A stretch of 64,000 bases of DNA from Sphingopyxis bauzanensis (GTDB lineage: Bacteria; Pseudomonadota; Alphaproteobacteria; Sphingomonadales; Sphingomonadaceae), in the NCBI RefSeq assembly GCF_002205675.1, contig NZ_NISK01000004.1, positions 1 through 64,000 of the forward strand. The letters run 5' to 3'. Both the position numbers and the translations under genes were made by a program. Under the pieces are notes generated by a model that was not told the DNA's origin, ran no database searches, and saw only the letters and a list, made by a program, of their open reading frames with translations. How positions within the stretch are numbered: position 1 is the first letter of the stretch; every line of letters begins with the position of its first letter. Shown one piece after another: positions 48,807 through 57,940 of the stretch.

Positions 48807-49244
48807 TCAGCTTGGTATATCGTCGGGATTACCCGGGTTGTTCGCGGCGCTCACCGTTTCCCCCGGGCGCGACAAGGCCCACCAACTGGCCAGCATCAGC
48901 ACTACCGTCAAAGCCTCGACAATCATGCCTTGTATAATGCCCCAATTGGTCGGATCGCCCATCGCCGCGCCGATCAGACGGCCAACGAGCGCCGTTCCGA
49001 ACAGCGCTGCGGGCACAAGCAACGCGCGCACCCAGCCGGGAACCAGCGCCCCCAACACCGCGGCACCCGACGCAACGATGAAAAAGGCTGACAGATCAGC
49101 CCGCAGCGTGTTGATCGCGACCCCGGTGATGGAGAAATTGAAGGTCTCGGAATAGCTCGCCGGATCAATGACTCCCCGCAAACCAACGATCGCAAAAAAA
49201 GCGGCCCACAGAAGCACCGCGCCGCGCCATATCCAGTTGGTCAT
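48807..49244 (-). CDS. DUF4345-like four-helix membrane protein
   Basis: The 145-residue protein has four hydrophobic segments (AVLLWAAFFAIVGLRGVIDP, LSAFFIVASGAAVLGALVPG, LLVPAALFGTALVGRLIGA and AL TVVLMLASWWAL). The pattern with GRLIGA fits the DUF4345 family. The function is unknown. The ATG at 49244 follows GGGGAGG. Confidence 0.7.
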   Translation of the reverse strand: MTNWIWRGAVLLWAAFFAIVGLRGVIDPASYSETFNFSITGVAINTLRADLSAFFIVASGAAVLGALVPGWVRALLVPAALFGTALVGRLIGAAMGDPTNWGIIQGMIVEALTVVLMLASWWALSRPGETVSAANNPGNPDDIPS

Positions 49245-49310
49245 CATTGCCTCCCCGTTGTTGTCGTCCAAGCTGAACCAACAGGCGGGAATGTCAATGG
49301 TTGCATCGGC

Positions 49311-50450
49311 TTATCCGGCGCCGGCAGCAAATGTCTCTTCGATCCAGCCGCCACCCAGCACACGGCTTTCATCCACCGCATCGTAAAGCACCGCCGCCTG
49401 CCCCGGCGCGACGCCATATTCGGCATTGTTAAAGATCAGCCGGTCGTCCGAAACGCGCGCTGACACCGGCCGCGCCATGCTGCGCACCTTAGCGAGCACC
49501 TCGCGGCTCTCGACCGAGGCCAGCCAGTTCGCTTCGCCCAGCCGTGCGCCCGCCACTGCCAGCGCGCGCCGCGGCCCGACGATCACCTGTTTTGCCGGTG
49601 CGTCGAGGCGCACGACATACAGCGGTTCGGCCTGACCGCCGATCTCGATCCCGCGCCGCTGGCCGACGGTATAATGGATCAATCCCTTGTGCGCGCCAAG
49701 CACGGTCCCGTCGACATGGACAATCTCACCCTGATCGTCGGCCTCGGGACGCAGTTTGCGCACCAGTGTCGCGTAATCGCCGTCCGGGACGAAGCAGATG
49801 TCCTGGCTGTCGGGCTTCGTAGCAACACCTAGCCCCAGTTCGCGCGCGATCTCGCGCACGACGCTCTTCTCCATGCCGCCTAGCGGGAAACGCAGGAAGT
49901 CGAGCTGATCTTGCGTGGTCGCAAACAGGAAATAGCTCTGATCGCGCGCCGGATCGACCGCGCGGTGGAGTTCGGCACCGTTCGGTCCCATCATGCGACG
50001 GACATAGTGGCCGGTCGCAAGGCAGTCGGCTCCAAGCTCTTTGGCCAGCGCAAACAGGTCGGTAAACTTCACCCCCATGTTGCAGCGCACGCACGGGATC
50101 GGCGTCCTCCCGTTCAGATATTCGTCGGCGAACTGGTCGATCACCGTGTCGCGAAACCGGCTTTCATGGTCATAGACATGATGCGCAAACCCCAGCCGGT
50201 CGGCGACCGCGCGCGCGTCCTTGATGTCTTGCCCCGCGCAGCAGGCGCCAACGCGCTTTGCCTTCGCGCCATGGTCGTAAAGTTGCAGTGTCACGCCAAT
50301 GACTTCGGCGCCCGATCGCGCGGCGAGCGCGGCGACGACGCTCGAGTCGACTCCGCCCGACATCGCGACCACGATTCGCCGATCTTTCATCGGCATCGCC
50401 AGCTGGAAGTCGGCCTGGGCAAGCCCGGCAGGAGAAATAATCGTCGCCAT
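49311..50450 (-). CDS. mnmA: tRNA-specific 2-thiouridylase MnmA
   Basis: The 379-residue enzyme thiolates U34 of tRNA for Lys, Glu and Gln. The ATP pyrophosphatase P-loop is [16 protein letters not shown]. The catalytic Cys pair is in [12 protein letters not shown] and [21 protein letters not shown] and [14 protein letters not shown] are other family blocks. The ATG at 50450 gives the alphaproteobacterial N-terminal extension; the start is not certain. Confidence 0.95.
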   Translation of the reverse strand: MATIISPAGLAQADFQLAMPMKDRRIVVAMSGGVDSSVVAALAARSGAEVIGVTLQLYDHGAKAKRVGACCAGQDIKDARAVADRLGFAHHVYDHESRFRDTVIDQFADEYLNGRTPIPCVRCNMGVKFTDLFALAKELGADCLATGHYVRRMMGPNGAELHRAVDPARDQSYFLFATTQDQLDFLRFPLGGMEKSVVREIARELGLGVATKPDSQDICFVPDGDYATLVRKLRPEADDQGEIVHVDGTVLGAHKGLIHYTVGQRRGIEIGGQAEPLYVVRLDAPAKQVIVGPRRALAVAGARLGEANWLASVESREVLAKVRSMARPVSARVSDDRLIFNNAEYGVAPGQAAVLYDAVDESRVLGGGWIEETFAAGAG

Positions 50451-50594
50451 GATGCGCGCCATCTAGGGACGAGACGCCAAAAATGCCAGCTTTTCCGCCA
50501 TCACTGTCAAGATATTGACGCGGGTTAAGCTTCGCTAACAAGGCATGAAATAGGCATTTACGTGACCTTAGGCGGTCGGCGCTAGACCAGCCTC

Positions 50595-50975
50595 ATGAAC
50601 ATCGCCCCGTCCGAATTTCCGCGCCTTGCCGGTGCGGCCAGGCTGTCGAAGCCCGGCTTTGACATCATTCTGGCCGTGTCCAGCGCGCGGCAGGCGGCGC
50701 AGCCGACCGTCCGCCTGTTGCAAGCGGACGCGACTCGCCAGGCGCACGCCGCAACCCTTAACGCGCTACGGCAAATGCTTGGAGGATCGCGCCGTCCGAC
50801 GGAGCAAGATGCGCCGCATATCGTTCGCTTCTTCGATCTGTCGGACGGTGTGAACGCCTTGCCGAAAACTATGAACAGCCTGTTTACCAGAGGATTTCAG
50901 CCGATGTTGAGTCCCTCTGATTTAGAGACAATTGCGTCGGACCACCCCCCCCCCGACGTAGAAACCATGGAATGA
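50595..50975 (+). CDS. Protein of unknown function upstream of sciP
   Basis: The 126-residue protein begins MNIAPSEFPRLAGAARLSKP and contains IILAVSSARQAAQPTVRLLQ and HIVRFFDLSDGVNALPK. No known domain is recognised. A run of nine C residues at 50945-50953 encodes three Pro near the C-terminus. The gene ends with an ATGA overlap to sciP, so the two are translated together and the protein may belong to the same cell-cycle circuit. Confidence 0.55.
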   Translation: MNIAPSEFPRLAGAARLSKPGFDIILAVSSARQAAQPTVRLLQADATRQAHAATLNALRQMLGGSRRPTEQDAPHIVRFFDLSDGVNALPKTMNSLFTRGFQPMLSPSDLETIASDHPPPDVETME

Positions 50976-51277
50976 ATATGATCGAGAATCAGAAAATCCG
51001 GCCCGCTCAGGTCATCGGTCCGCTCGGCGAACCCCTGACGATCGATTCGTTGCCGCCACCGTCGACAACGCGCTGGGTCGTGCGCCGCAAGGCAGAGGTT
51101 GTCGCGGCGGTCAATGGCGGCTTGCTCAGCGTGGACGAAGCGTGCGAACGCTACAGCCTGACGCTCGAGGAATTTGCCAGCTGGCAGCGTTCGATTGATC
51201 GCAGCGGCATGCCCGGGCTGCGCGTTACGCGTATCCAGCACTATCGTGACCTTTACGAGCGCCAACAGCGCTTCTGA
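50972..51277 (+). CDS. sciP: CtrA inhibitor SciP (DUF1153)
   Basis: This 101-residue protein matches SciP: VIGPLGEPLTIDSLPPPSTT, RWVVRRKAEVVAAVNGGLLS and EEFASWQRSIDRSGMPGLRV. SciP binds CtrA and blocks transcription of CtrA-activated genes in Caulobacter. ATG at 50972 overlaps the upstream stop (ATGA); an in-frame ATG at 50978 is the more usual family start. A strong terminator follows. Confidence 0.92.
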   Translation: MNMIENQKIRPAQVIGPLGEPLTIDSLPPPSTTRWVVRRKAEVVAAVNGGLLSVDEACERYSLTLEEFASWQRSIDRSGMPGLRVTRIQHYRDLYERQQRF

Positions 51278-51304
51278 CCGCGATTGCGCGAAGATCAAAC
51301 GAAA

Positions 51305-51332
51305 GAGGGCGCTTCGGCGTCCTCTTTTTTTT
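51305..51332 (+). terminator. Intrinsic terminator of sciP
   Basis: GAGGGCGC at 51305-51312 pairs with GCGTCCTC at 51317-51324 (one G-U pair) around a TTCG tetraloop and is followed by eight T residues. It begins 28 nt after the sciP stop codon. Confidence 0.95.
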
Positions 51333-51462
51333 GCGCGCAATAAGCGCAGTCAGCGCGCGAACACCCAAAATTCCAACCCATTTCCGCAATTTGACGTTTT
51401 CGTTGCAACCCTATTGTTCACCCCGCGTTAAGCCCCGGAGTCAACTTTGGGAGTCACTCAAT

Positions 51463-51735
51463 ATGCGTAAGATGTTCATTACCCTCGCCGCCACTTCGGC
51501 CCTCGCGCTCGGCGCTTGCCAGAGCCCCGCCGCCGACAAGGTCGAAGATCAGGCCGAAGCTCAGGCTGACGCGATCGACGAGCAGGCCGACGCCATGCCC
51601 GAAGGTCCGGCCAAGGAAGCCATGGAAAACAAGGCTGACGTCGTCGAAGAAATGGGCGAAGAGAAGGCTAACGCCATGGACGATAATGGCGAGATCGCTC
51701 CGTCGGAAACCGGCGTCGGCGACACGCAAAAATAA
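51463..51735 (+). CDS. Small acidic lipoprotein
   Basis: The 90-residue product has a lipoprotein signal (lipobox LGAC, Cys19), after which it is very rich in Glu, Asp and Ala (VEDQAEAQADAIDEQADAMP). It is probably helical and anchored in the envelope. No function is known. The ATG at 51463 is the start that gives a proper signal; the longer frame runs into the sciP terminator. Confidence 0.75.
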   Translation: MRKMFITLAATSALALGACQSPAADKVEDQAEAQADAIDEQADAMPEGPAKEAMENKADVVEEMGEEKANAMDDNGEIAPSETGVGDTQK

Positions 51736-51762
51736 TACTGCCGTCCCTAAACAGGCAGGGTG

Positions 51763-51793
51763 AAGGGCGCTGGAACCTGGTTCCGGCGCCCTT
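51763..51793 (+). terminator. Terminator hairpin after the acidic lipoprotein gene
   Basis: AAGGGCGCTGGAACC at 51763-51777 and GGTTCCGGCGCCCTT at 51779-51793 pair over 15 bp with one G-U pair. The T-run after it is short (TTTG). Confidence 0.65.
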
Positions 51794-51952
51794 TGTCGTG
51801 TGCTCCAGTTTTTTCAGCGTTTCGTGCCACATGTGACGCCCGTCACCACTTTGTAATCCTATCGCCGCTATGGGGCGGTGTGGACGGAGCGTTTTGGCGT
51901 TCTTGCACCACGGCCTACCGGCGCCGGTAGCGACCCCCGGCGGCGGGAGGGA

Positions 51953-52600
51953 CTAGGCTGAACCTGCTGCATCGCCGTCGAGTGCGCGCAGGACATCCTG
52001 CACCCCGGGCGCTTCGGTATCGGCGCGGAGAGCTGCCAGCCCTGCCGCCACGTCGAGCCGATATTCGGCCACCCCGGCCGACTCTCCGGTCCATTCGGCA
52101 TTAAGCGATTTGATCAGTCGTTTCGCGGCGGCATTTTCCGACAATATGTGTACGTCAAGCACCGCCAACCCCTCCGACAGACAGTGGACGAGCAACGCCG
52201 CAGTCATCATCCGCGCCAGCCCTTGCCCCTGAAATTCATCGACCACTGCGACCGAAAACTCGCCCGCGCGGCCGCCGTCGTCATAACGCACCGCATGGAC
52301 CGCGCCGATCGCCGGTTGCCCTTCGCACTCGGTGCAGATGGCGCCCCACGCGATATGGTCGTGGCCGTCGACATCGACCAGCCGCTCGATCACCGCGTCG
52401 GGCAATACTGCCACCGGCGAGAAAAAGCGCAGATAGCGCGACTCTGCGGACAATTGCGCGATCCCTTCGCGAAGCAACTGCTCGTCGTCGGGCGTGATCG
52501 TGCGCAGGCATATGATCGTGCCGTCGTTCAGCGCGCTATGCACTGCGATGTCCGCGATCGCCTTTGCTCGCCGTGGCGCCTTTCCGTCCGTCGCGGTCAT
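51953..52600 (-). CDS. GNAT-family N-acetyltransferase
   Basis: The 215-residue protein has a GNAT domain with the acetyl-CoA loop in VVDEFQGQGLARMMTAALL and the beta-4 region FSVAVV. The N-terminal part LRTITPDDEQLLREGIAQLS and SAESRYLRFFSP are like PatA/Pat-type protein acetyltransferases. It lacks the CoA-binding part that Pat enzymes carry. The substrate is unknown. Confidence 0.8.
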   Translation of the reverse strand: MTATDGKAPRRAKAIADIAVHSALNDGTIICLRTITPDDEQLLREGIAQLSAESRYLRFFSPVAVLPDAVIERLVDVDGHDHIAWGAICTECEGQPAIGAVHAVRYDDGGRAGEFSVAVVDEFQGQGLARMMTAALLVHCLSEGLAVLDVHILSENAAAKRLIKSLNAEWTGESAGVAEYRLDVAAGLAALRADTEAPGVQDVLRALDGDAAGSA

Positions 52601-52669
52601 CGCAGCCTCCCAATCGGGATATGATAAGCACCGTACGCCCGGCTGGCAAATCCCGTCCGGTGCGGATCG

Positions 52670-53578
52670 TTATCGAGATGCAGGCGCGGCGACCGATCGC
52701 CCCAGCGCTGTCAGGATCGCGCCGCGCTGCTTCGCCCAGCTGGCGCTGTCGGGCGCGATCAGTTCGACATGGCCCTCACCTCGGGTCACCTCCATCGGCA
52801 CCGTCACGCCGCGTTTGGCCATCGCGGCACTGTAGGCGGCACCGGTTGCAGGCGGAGTCACATGGTCGCGGTCGTTGTTGAACTGGACCTCGCGGGAGGT
52901 GCCGAGCGGCATTTCGGGGGGCGAGGTGCGGGCATAGTCGCCGCGCGCCATTGCGGCGGGGGCGTCGGCGCCGCAGGCATGGCCGACACTTGCTGCGCCC
53001 GCGCGCAGGTCGGGCAAGCCGCCCTGGCTGATCGCGAGATCAACGTGGATCGGATCAGCTCCTCGCAGCGCATCGTCCGCGGCCAGCGCGGGGCGCCGCG
53101 CCAGCCAAAACGCCAGATGTCCGCCCGCGCTATGGCCGATCGCGATCCGGATACCGCTGGTGTCGAAGCCGTGCTTTGAGCCCTCGGTAACGAACAGGTC
53201 GGCGGCGCGGGCGACATCTTCATAGGTTCCCGGCAACCCGCCGCCGCGGTCGGCGCCGCGATATTCGATGTTCCACACGCCGACTCCGTGCGCGCGCAGG
53301 TCGTCCGCGATCCAGTTCATGATGTCGCGCTCGGCGACGGCGGTCTGCCAGCAGCCGCCGTGGATCATGATTACTGCGGGGTACGGTCCCCTCCCCTTTG
53401 GCACCCACACATCGACGATCTGCAACGCGTCCTCGCCATAGCGGACGGTCGCATCGGCGATGGGTTTGGCGCGGGTCAGCAGATCGGGCCAGCTCATGAT
53501 CGGCTTGTCGTTCACCGCCCGTTCTCCATTCACCGGTCCGGTAGTTGCCGCGGCGCAGGCGGCCAGGAGCAGCGCCAA
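52670..53578 (-). CDS. Alpha/beta-hydrolase lipoprotein (esterase type)
   Basis: About 302 residues from TTG at 53578, with a lipobox (LLLAAC) and an esterase domain: oxyanion site HGGCWQTA, nucleophile GHSAGGHLAFWL, and a His near the end (GEGHVELI). It resembles the BD-FAE/kynurenine-formamidase-like esterases. The n-region before the hydrophobic core is very short with this start; the sequence just upstream has a Lys and could be included if translation begins earlier. It lies downstream of lepA, 29 nt from its stop. Confidence 0.75.
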   Translation of the reverse strand: MALLLAACAAATTGPVNGERAVNDKPIMSWPDLLTRAKPIADATVRYGEDALQIVDVWVPKGRGPYPAVIMIHGGCWQTAVAERDIMNWIADDLRAHGVGVWNIEYRGADRGGGLPGTYEDVARAADLFVTEGSKHGFDTSGIRIAIGHSAGGHLAFWLARRPALAADDALRGADPIHVDLAISQGGLPDLRAGAASVGHACGADAPAAMARGDYARTSPPEMPLGTSREVQFNNDRDHVTPPATGAAYSAAMAKRGVTVPMEVTRGEGHVELIAPDSASWAKQRGAILTALGRSVAAPASR

Positions 53579-53607
53579 CCCGACAACCGCACTTTTGCCA
53601 AGCCCGA

Positions 53608-55431
53608 TCAGGTGTCGTCGCCCATCCGCAGCGCAGCGATGAATGCTTCCTGCGGGATGTTCACATTACCATATTCGCGCATCCGTTTTTTGCCCTCTTT
53701 CTGCTTTTCGAGAAGCTTTTTCTTGCGGGTCGCGTCGCCGCCATAACATTTGGCGGTCACATCCTTGCGCAGCGCGGCGATGGTTTCGCGGGCGATTACC
53801 TTGCCGCCGATCGCGGCCTGGATCGGGATCTTGAACATGTGGCGCGGGATCAGGTCTTTGAGCCGCTCGCACATGCCGCGGCCGCGGGTTTCGGCGGTGC
53901 CGCGATGGACGATCATCGACAGCGCGTCGACCGGCTCGTTGTTGACGAGGATGCTCATCTTGACGAGGTCGCCGGGGCGGTGACCGATCTGGTGATAGTC
54001 GAACGACGCATAACCGCGGCTGATGCTTTTCAGCCGGTCGTAGAAATCGAACACGACTTCGTTGAGCGGCAGTTCATAGGTGATCTGCGCGCGGCCGCCG
54101 ACATAGGTCAGGTTCTTCTGCACCCCCCGGCGGTCCTGGCACAGCTTCAGGATCGAACCGAGATATTCGTCGGGGACATAAATCACCGCCTCGATCCACG
54201 GCTCCTCGATCTCGTCGATGCGGTTCGGGTCGGGCATGTCGGCAGGGTTGTGGAGCTCGATTTCCTTTGCCGCCTCATTCTTCGTGTGGCCGAGCTTCAA
54301 CTTGTACACCACCGACGGCGCGGTAGTGATCAGGTCGAGGTCATATTCGCGGGTCAGCCGCTCCTGGATGATCTCGAGGTGGAGCAGGCCGAGGAAGCCG
54401 CAGCGGAAGCCGAAGCCGAGCGCCGCGCTGCTCTCCATCTCGAAGCTGAACGACGCGTCGTTGAGGCGCAGCTTCTGGATGCTCTCGCGCAGTTTCTCGA
54501 AGTCGTTCGCGTCGGTCGGGAACATGCCACAGAACACGACCGGCTGGACTTCCTTGAATCCCGGCAGCGCAGCCGCCGCGGGGCGCTTGGCGTCGGTCAC
54601 GGTGTCGCCGACGCGCGCCTGAGCGACGTCCTTGATCTGCGCAGTGATGAAGCCAATTTCGCCGGGGCCAAGCTCGGCAAGCTGCTCGATCTTGGGCGTG
54701 AAACAGCCGACGCGGTCGATCAGGTGGGTGGTACCCGCCTGCATGAACTTGATCTGCTGGCCTTTTTTCAACACCCCGTCGATGACGCGGATCAGGATGA
54801 CGACGCCGAGATAGGGGTCATACCAGCTGTCGACGAGCATCGCGGTCAGCGGCGCATTGGCGTCGCCCTTGGGCGGCGGGATGCGCGTGACGATCGCCTC
54901 GAGCGCTTCCTCGATCCCGATCCCCGATTTCGCCGAGGCGAGCACGGCGTTGTCGGCAGGTAGCCCGATGATATCCTCGATCTCGGCTTTCACCTTGTCG
55001 ACGTCGGCGGCGGGCAGGTCGATCTTGTTGATCACCGGGACGATTTCATGGTCGTGCTCGATCGACTGATAGACGTTGGCCAGCGTCTGCGCCTCGACAC
55101 CCTGCGCCGCGTCGACGACCAGCAACGCGCCCTCGCACGCCGCCAAGGACCGCGACACTTCATAGGCGAAGTCGACATGGCCCGGGGTGTCCATCAGGTT
55201 GAGCTCATAGGTCTCGCCATCATGCGCTTTATATTTCAGGCGCACCGTCTGCGCCTTGATGGTGATCCCGCGCTCTTTTTCGATGTCCATATTGTCGAGC
55301 ACCTGCGCCGACATTTCGCGCGCGGTCAGCCCGCCGGTGAACTGGATCAACCGGTCGGCGAGCGTCGATTTGCCATGATCGATATGCGCGATGATGGAGA
55401 AGTTACGGATGTGGGACATGGGCGTGGTCAT
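53608..55431 (-). CDS. lepA: Elongation factor 4 (LepA)
   Basis: The 607-residue GTPase acts on ribosomes to assist translation under stress. G1 [11 protein letters not shown]3 DTPGHVDF, G4 NKIDLPAAD and the LepA-specific C-terminal domain ([13 protein letters not shown]-like [20 protein letters not shown]) are all present. ATG at 55431 gives [14 protein letters not shown]; the second Met at 55419 is possible. Confidence 0.96.
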   Translation of the reverse strand: MTTPMSHIRNFSIIAHIDHGKSTLADRLIQFTGGLTAREMSAQVLDNMDIEKERGITIKAQTVRLKYKAHDGETYELNLMDTPGHVDFAYEVSRSLAACEGALLVVDAAQGVEAQTLANVYQSIEHDHEIVPVINKIDLPAADVDKVKAEIEDIIGLPADNAVLASAKSGIGIEEALEAIVTRIPPPKGDANAPLTAMLVDSWYDPYLGVVILIRVIDGVLKKGQQIKFMQAGTTHLIDRVGCFTPKIEQLAELGPGEIGFITAQIKDVAQARVGDTVTDAKRPAAAALPGFKEVQPVVFCGMFPTDANDFEKLRESIQKLRLNDASFSFEMESSAALGFGFRCGFLGLLHLEIIQERLTREYDLDLITTAPSVVYKLKLGHTKNEAAKEIELHNPADMPDPNRIDEIEEPWIEAVIYVPDEYLGSILKLCQDRRGVQKNLTYVGGRAQITYELPLNEVVFDFYDRLKSISRGYASFDYHQIGHRPGDLVKMSILVNNEPVDALSMIVHRGTAETRGRGMCERLKDLIPRHMFKIPIQAAIGGKVIARETIAALRKDVTAKCYGGDATRKKKLLEKQKEGKKRMREYGNVNIPQEAFIAALRMGDDT

Positions 55432-55676
55432 GCGGGCGCGTTAGCAGGGGAAATGCGCGCTGTCAGCAGGGAGCGGACCGGTCGGCAGGGGCGCGCGCGG
55501 AAGTTGTCAAACTTGTCGCCGCATCGCCCCCGGAAACAAGGGGTTAGCGGCCGGTCATGGGCCGAGATCGCCAAGGTCGCCCAGCGCGGCGATGGCGTGC
55601 GCGCGGATGGGTGCGCCAAGGCCCGTCCGTCAGCGCTTCGCGCTTCCACCTCCCCATCGCTACGCGACAGTGAGGA
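55432..55676. other. Gap of about 245 bp holding part of a family-A repeat
   Basis: The upstream side of lepA has a GC-rich promoter region without clear motifs. The far part (55615-55678) is a partial copy of the intergenic repeat, in inverse orientation, and reaches into the last codons of the next gene. Confidence 0.45.
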
Positions 55677-55678
55677 TC
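55615..55678. repeat. Intergenic repeat, family A (copy 2, partial, inverted)
   Basis: CCGTCAGCGCTTCGCGC and TCCACCTCCCCATCGCT are the reverse complement of the repeat blocks seen at 60071-60105 and 62801-62840. Only half of the element is present, and it reaches into the stop-codon region of the gene at 55677. Confidence 0.75.
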
Positions 55679-56297
55679 AGTTCGCCTCCGCCAGCAACGC
55701 CTGCGCTTCCTTACCCTGCCAGTCGATCGCGCCGATGACACGCCACAGCTCGCGCCCCTCGGCGTCGTAAAAGATGCTTGTCGGCAACGCGCTGTTCGCG
55801 GCATCGAGCAAGCCGTTTTCGGGATCGAGATAGGGTTGCAATGCCTTCAACCCCGCCTTTTGAAACCACGGATCGACCACCTCGGCGCCCTGCAAATCCT
55901 GCGCCACTGCGATCACCGTCATCGCCTCGCCGCTCTTGGCCGCCAATGCATCGAGCGTCGGCATCTCCGCGACACACGGCGCGCACCAGGTCGCCCACAG
56001 ATTGACCAGCAGCGGACGCCCGCGAAATGCCGCCAGCGTCACCGCCGCGTCGTCGGGGCCGGTGAAGGCCGCGGTCGGCGCCGCTTCGCCATTGTGGCTG
56101 CGGTCGATCATATATTCGAACTGGCCGACGCCCTCCGCTTGGCCCGCCGAAATATTTGCTTGGCCGTCTGCGGGTTGCCCGCCGCCCGCCTTTTCCCTAT
56201 CGCAGCCCGCGATTGATCCGGCCAGCAGGACGGCGAGGATCGCTAGATACGGGTTTGGGACGCGGCGAATGACGGATACTCCGGACAAGAGCAGCAT
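55677..56297 (-). CDS. TlpA-like thioredoxin lipoprotein
   Basis: About 206 residues with a lipoprotein signal (AGSIAGC) and a TlpA-type thioredoxin domain: [20 protein letters not shown] holds the CxxC. Such proteins keep periplasmic Cys pairs reduced, for example for cytochrome c maturation. The start is uncertain: the first in-frame ATG is at 56297, inside the 5' end of argH, and a TTG at 56288 is possible. The 5' ends of the two divergent genes overlap or touch. Confidence 0.82.
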   Translation of the reverse strand: MLLLSGVSVIRRVPNPYLAILAVLLAGSIAGCDREKAGGGQPADGQANISAGQAEGVGQFEYMIDRSHNGEAAPTAAFTGPDDAAVTLAAFRGRPLLVNLWATWCAPCVAEMPTLDALAAKSGEAMTVIAVAQDLQGAEVVDPWFQKAGLKALQPYLDPENGLLDAANSALPTSIFYDAEGRELWRVIGAIDWQGKEAQALLAEAN

Positions 56298-57672
56298 GTG
56301 GGGTGGCCGTTTCGGTGGCGGTCCCGCCGCGATCATGCAAGAGATTAATGCCTCGATCCCGATCGACAAGCGCCTGTGGGAAGAAGATATCGCCGCCAGC
56401 CGCGCGCATGCCGCGATGCTCGGCGCCGCCGGAATCATCGGCGCCGACGATGCGGTCCAGATCGATCGCGGCCTCGCCCAGATCGCCGAAGAATTCGCCG
56501 CGAACGGCGTCCCCGTCGACCTCGCGCTCGAAGACATCCACATGACCGTCGAATCGCGGCTGAAAGAGATCGTCGGCGAAGCCGCGGGACGCCTCCACAC
56601 CGCGCGCTCGCGCAACGACCAGGTCGCAACCGACTTCCGCCTGTGGACGCGCACCGCGTGCGAGCGCATCGACGTCGGGCTCGCCGCGATGCAGGCCGCG
56701 CTGCTCGCGCGCGCCGACGAACATGCGGACAGCATCATGCCCGGCTTCACACACCTGCAAGTCGCGCAGCCGGTGACGCTCGGCCATCATCTGCTCGCCT
56801 ATGTCGAAATGCTCGGCCGCGACCGCAGTCGCTTTGCCGATGCGCGCCGCCGCCTCAACGAATCGCCGCTCGGCGCCGCCGCGCTCGCGGGGACCGGCTT
56901 TCCGATCGACCGCGCCGCGACTGCCGCCGCTTTGGGTTTCGACCGCCCGATGGCGAACAGCATCGACGCCGTGTCCGACCGCGATTTCGCGCTCGAATTT
57001 TGTGCCTCCGCCTCGATCGCTGCGATCCACCTGTCGCGCCTCGCCGAAGAAATCGTCATCTGGGCCAGCCAGCCCTTCGGTTTCATCAGCCTGCCCGACG
57101 CCTGGTCGACCGGCAGCTCGATCATGCCGCAAAAGCGCAACCCCGACGCCGCCGAACTGGTGCGGGGGCGTGCGGGGCTGTTGCTCGGCGCCTTTCAACG
57201 GCTCGCGGTGATCGTCAAAGGTCTTCCGCTGACCTATTCGAAGGATCTGCAGGACGACAAGGAAACCGTGTTCGGCGCCTTCGACGCGCTGGCGCTGTCG
57301 CTCGCCGCGATGACCGGCATGGTCGAAACGCTGGCCTTCCGCACCGACCGCATGCGCGCGCTCGCCGCGTCGGGCTATTCGACCGCGACCGACCTCGCCG
57401 ACTGGCTGGTGCGCGAAAACGGGCTGCCGTTCCGCGAGGCACACCATGTCGTCGGCGCCTGCGTAAAGCGCGCCGAGGAATTGGGCGTCGAGCTGTCGGC
57501 ATTGCCTGCCGCCGATGCCACCGCAATCCACCCCGCGGTAACATCCGAGGTGCTCGCGGCGCTGACCGTCGAGGCATCGGTCGCCAGTCGCACCAGCTAT
57601 GGCGGCACTGCCCCCGAACGGGTAAGGCAGGCGATCGCTGCGGCCCGCGCCGCGCTGGAAGGAACGAATTGA
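56269..57672 (+). CDS. argH: Argininosuccinate lyase
   Basis: The 467-residue enzyme splits argininosuccinate to arginine and fumarate. The superfamily signature [12 protein letters not shown] and the early block [11 protein letters not shown] are clear, along with [17 protein letters not shown] at 56269 adds nine residues before MWGGRF; an ATG at 56296 is the alternative and would remove the overlap with the divergent TlpA-like gene. The stop overlaps the next gene (TGATG). Confidence 0.95.
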   Translation: MTDTPDKSSMWGGRFGGGPAAIMQEINASIPIDKRLWEEDIAASRAHAAMLGAAGIIGADDAVQIDRGLAQIAEEFAANGVPVDLALEDIHMTVESRLKEIVGEAAGRLHTARSRNDQVATDFRLWTRTACERIDVGLAAMQAALLARADEHADSIMPGFTHLQVAQPVTLGHHLLAYVEMLGRDRSRFADARRRLNESPLGAAALAGTGFPIDRAATAAALGFDRPMANSIDAVSDRDFALEFCASASIAAIHLSRLAEEIVIWASQPFGFISLPDAWSTGSSIMPQKRNPDAAELVRGRAGLLLGAFQRLAVIVKGLPLTYSKDLQDDKETVFGAFDALALSLAAMTGMVETLAFRTDRMRALAASGYSTATDLADWLVRENGLPFREAHHVVGACVKRAEELGVELSALPAADATAIHPAVTSEVLAALTVEASVASRTSYGGTAPERVRQAIAAARAALEGTN

Positions 57673-57923
57673 TGGCGACCAAGCGCCTCATCATAACAAC
57701 GCTCGTTGCTACCGCGCTGCTTGGCGCGTGTGGTAGCAAGGAAGATCTGAAGCCGGTGGCAGGTCAGCCCGCCGCGGTCGTTCCCGTCGGCGCGCCCCGC
57801 GCCCCGACTACAGAGGAGCTTACGACGCCCGACGCGCAGGCCCGGCCCGCGCGCAGCGACGACCTTCTCAAACGGTCCGAACAACGCGAACCCGATGATT
57901 TCGACTTGCCGCCTCCGGGCTGA
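57672..57923 (+). CDS. Small lipoprotein between argH and lysA (LptM-like position)
   Basis: The 83-residue lipoprotein has a lipobox ALLGAC (Cys20) followed by GSKEDLKPVAGQP and a Pro-rich tail. LptM/YifL-type lipoproteins, which help assemble the LptD translocon, often lie next to lysA or dapF and start CGxKGPL after the lipid. The start here resembles that but is not identical, so this is an inference. Its start codon overlaps the argH stop. Confidence 0.7.
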   Translation: MATKRLIITTLVATALLGACGSKEDLKPVAGQPAAVVPVGAPRAPTTEELTTPDAQARPARSDDLLKRSEQREPDDFDLPPPG

Positions 57924-57940
57924 GCTTCAGGACTAAAATA

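Noticed and set aside
50523-50545. A CtrA-like TTAAGCTTCGCTAAC upstream of the gene before sciP
   Set aside because: Only the first half-site matches; the second half is out of register with the TTAA-N7-TTAA consensus, so it was not annotated.
48807-51277. A possible CRISPR-like or tandem repeat signal
   Set aside because: No set of regularly spaced direct repeats was seen here or elsewhere in the window; the repeated blocks found are dispersed palindromes.
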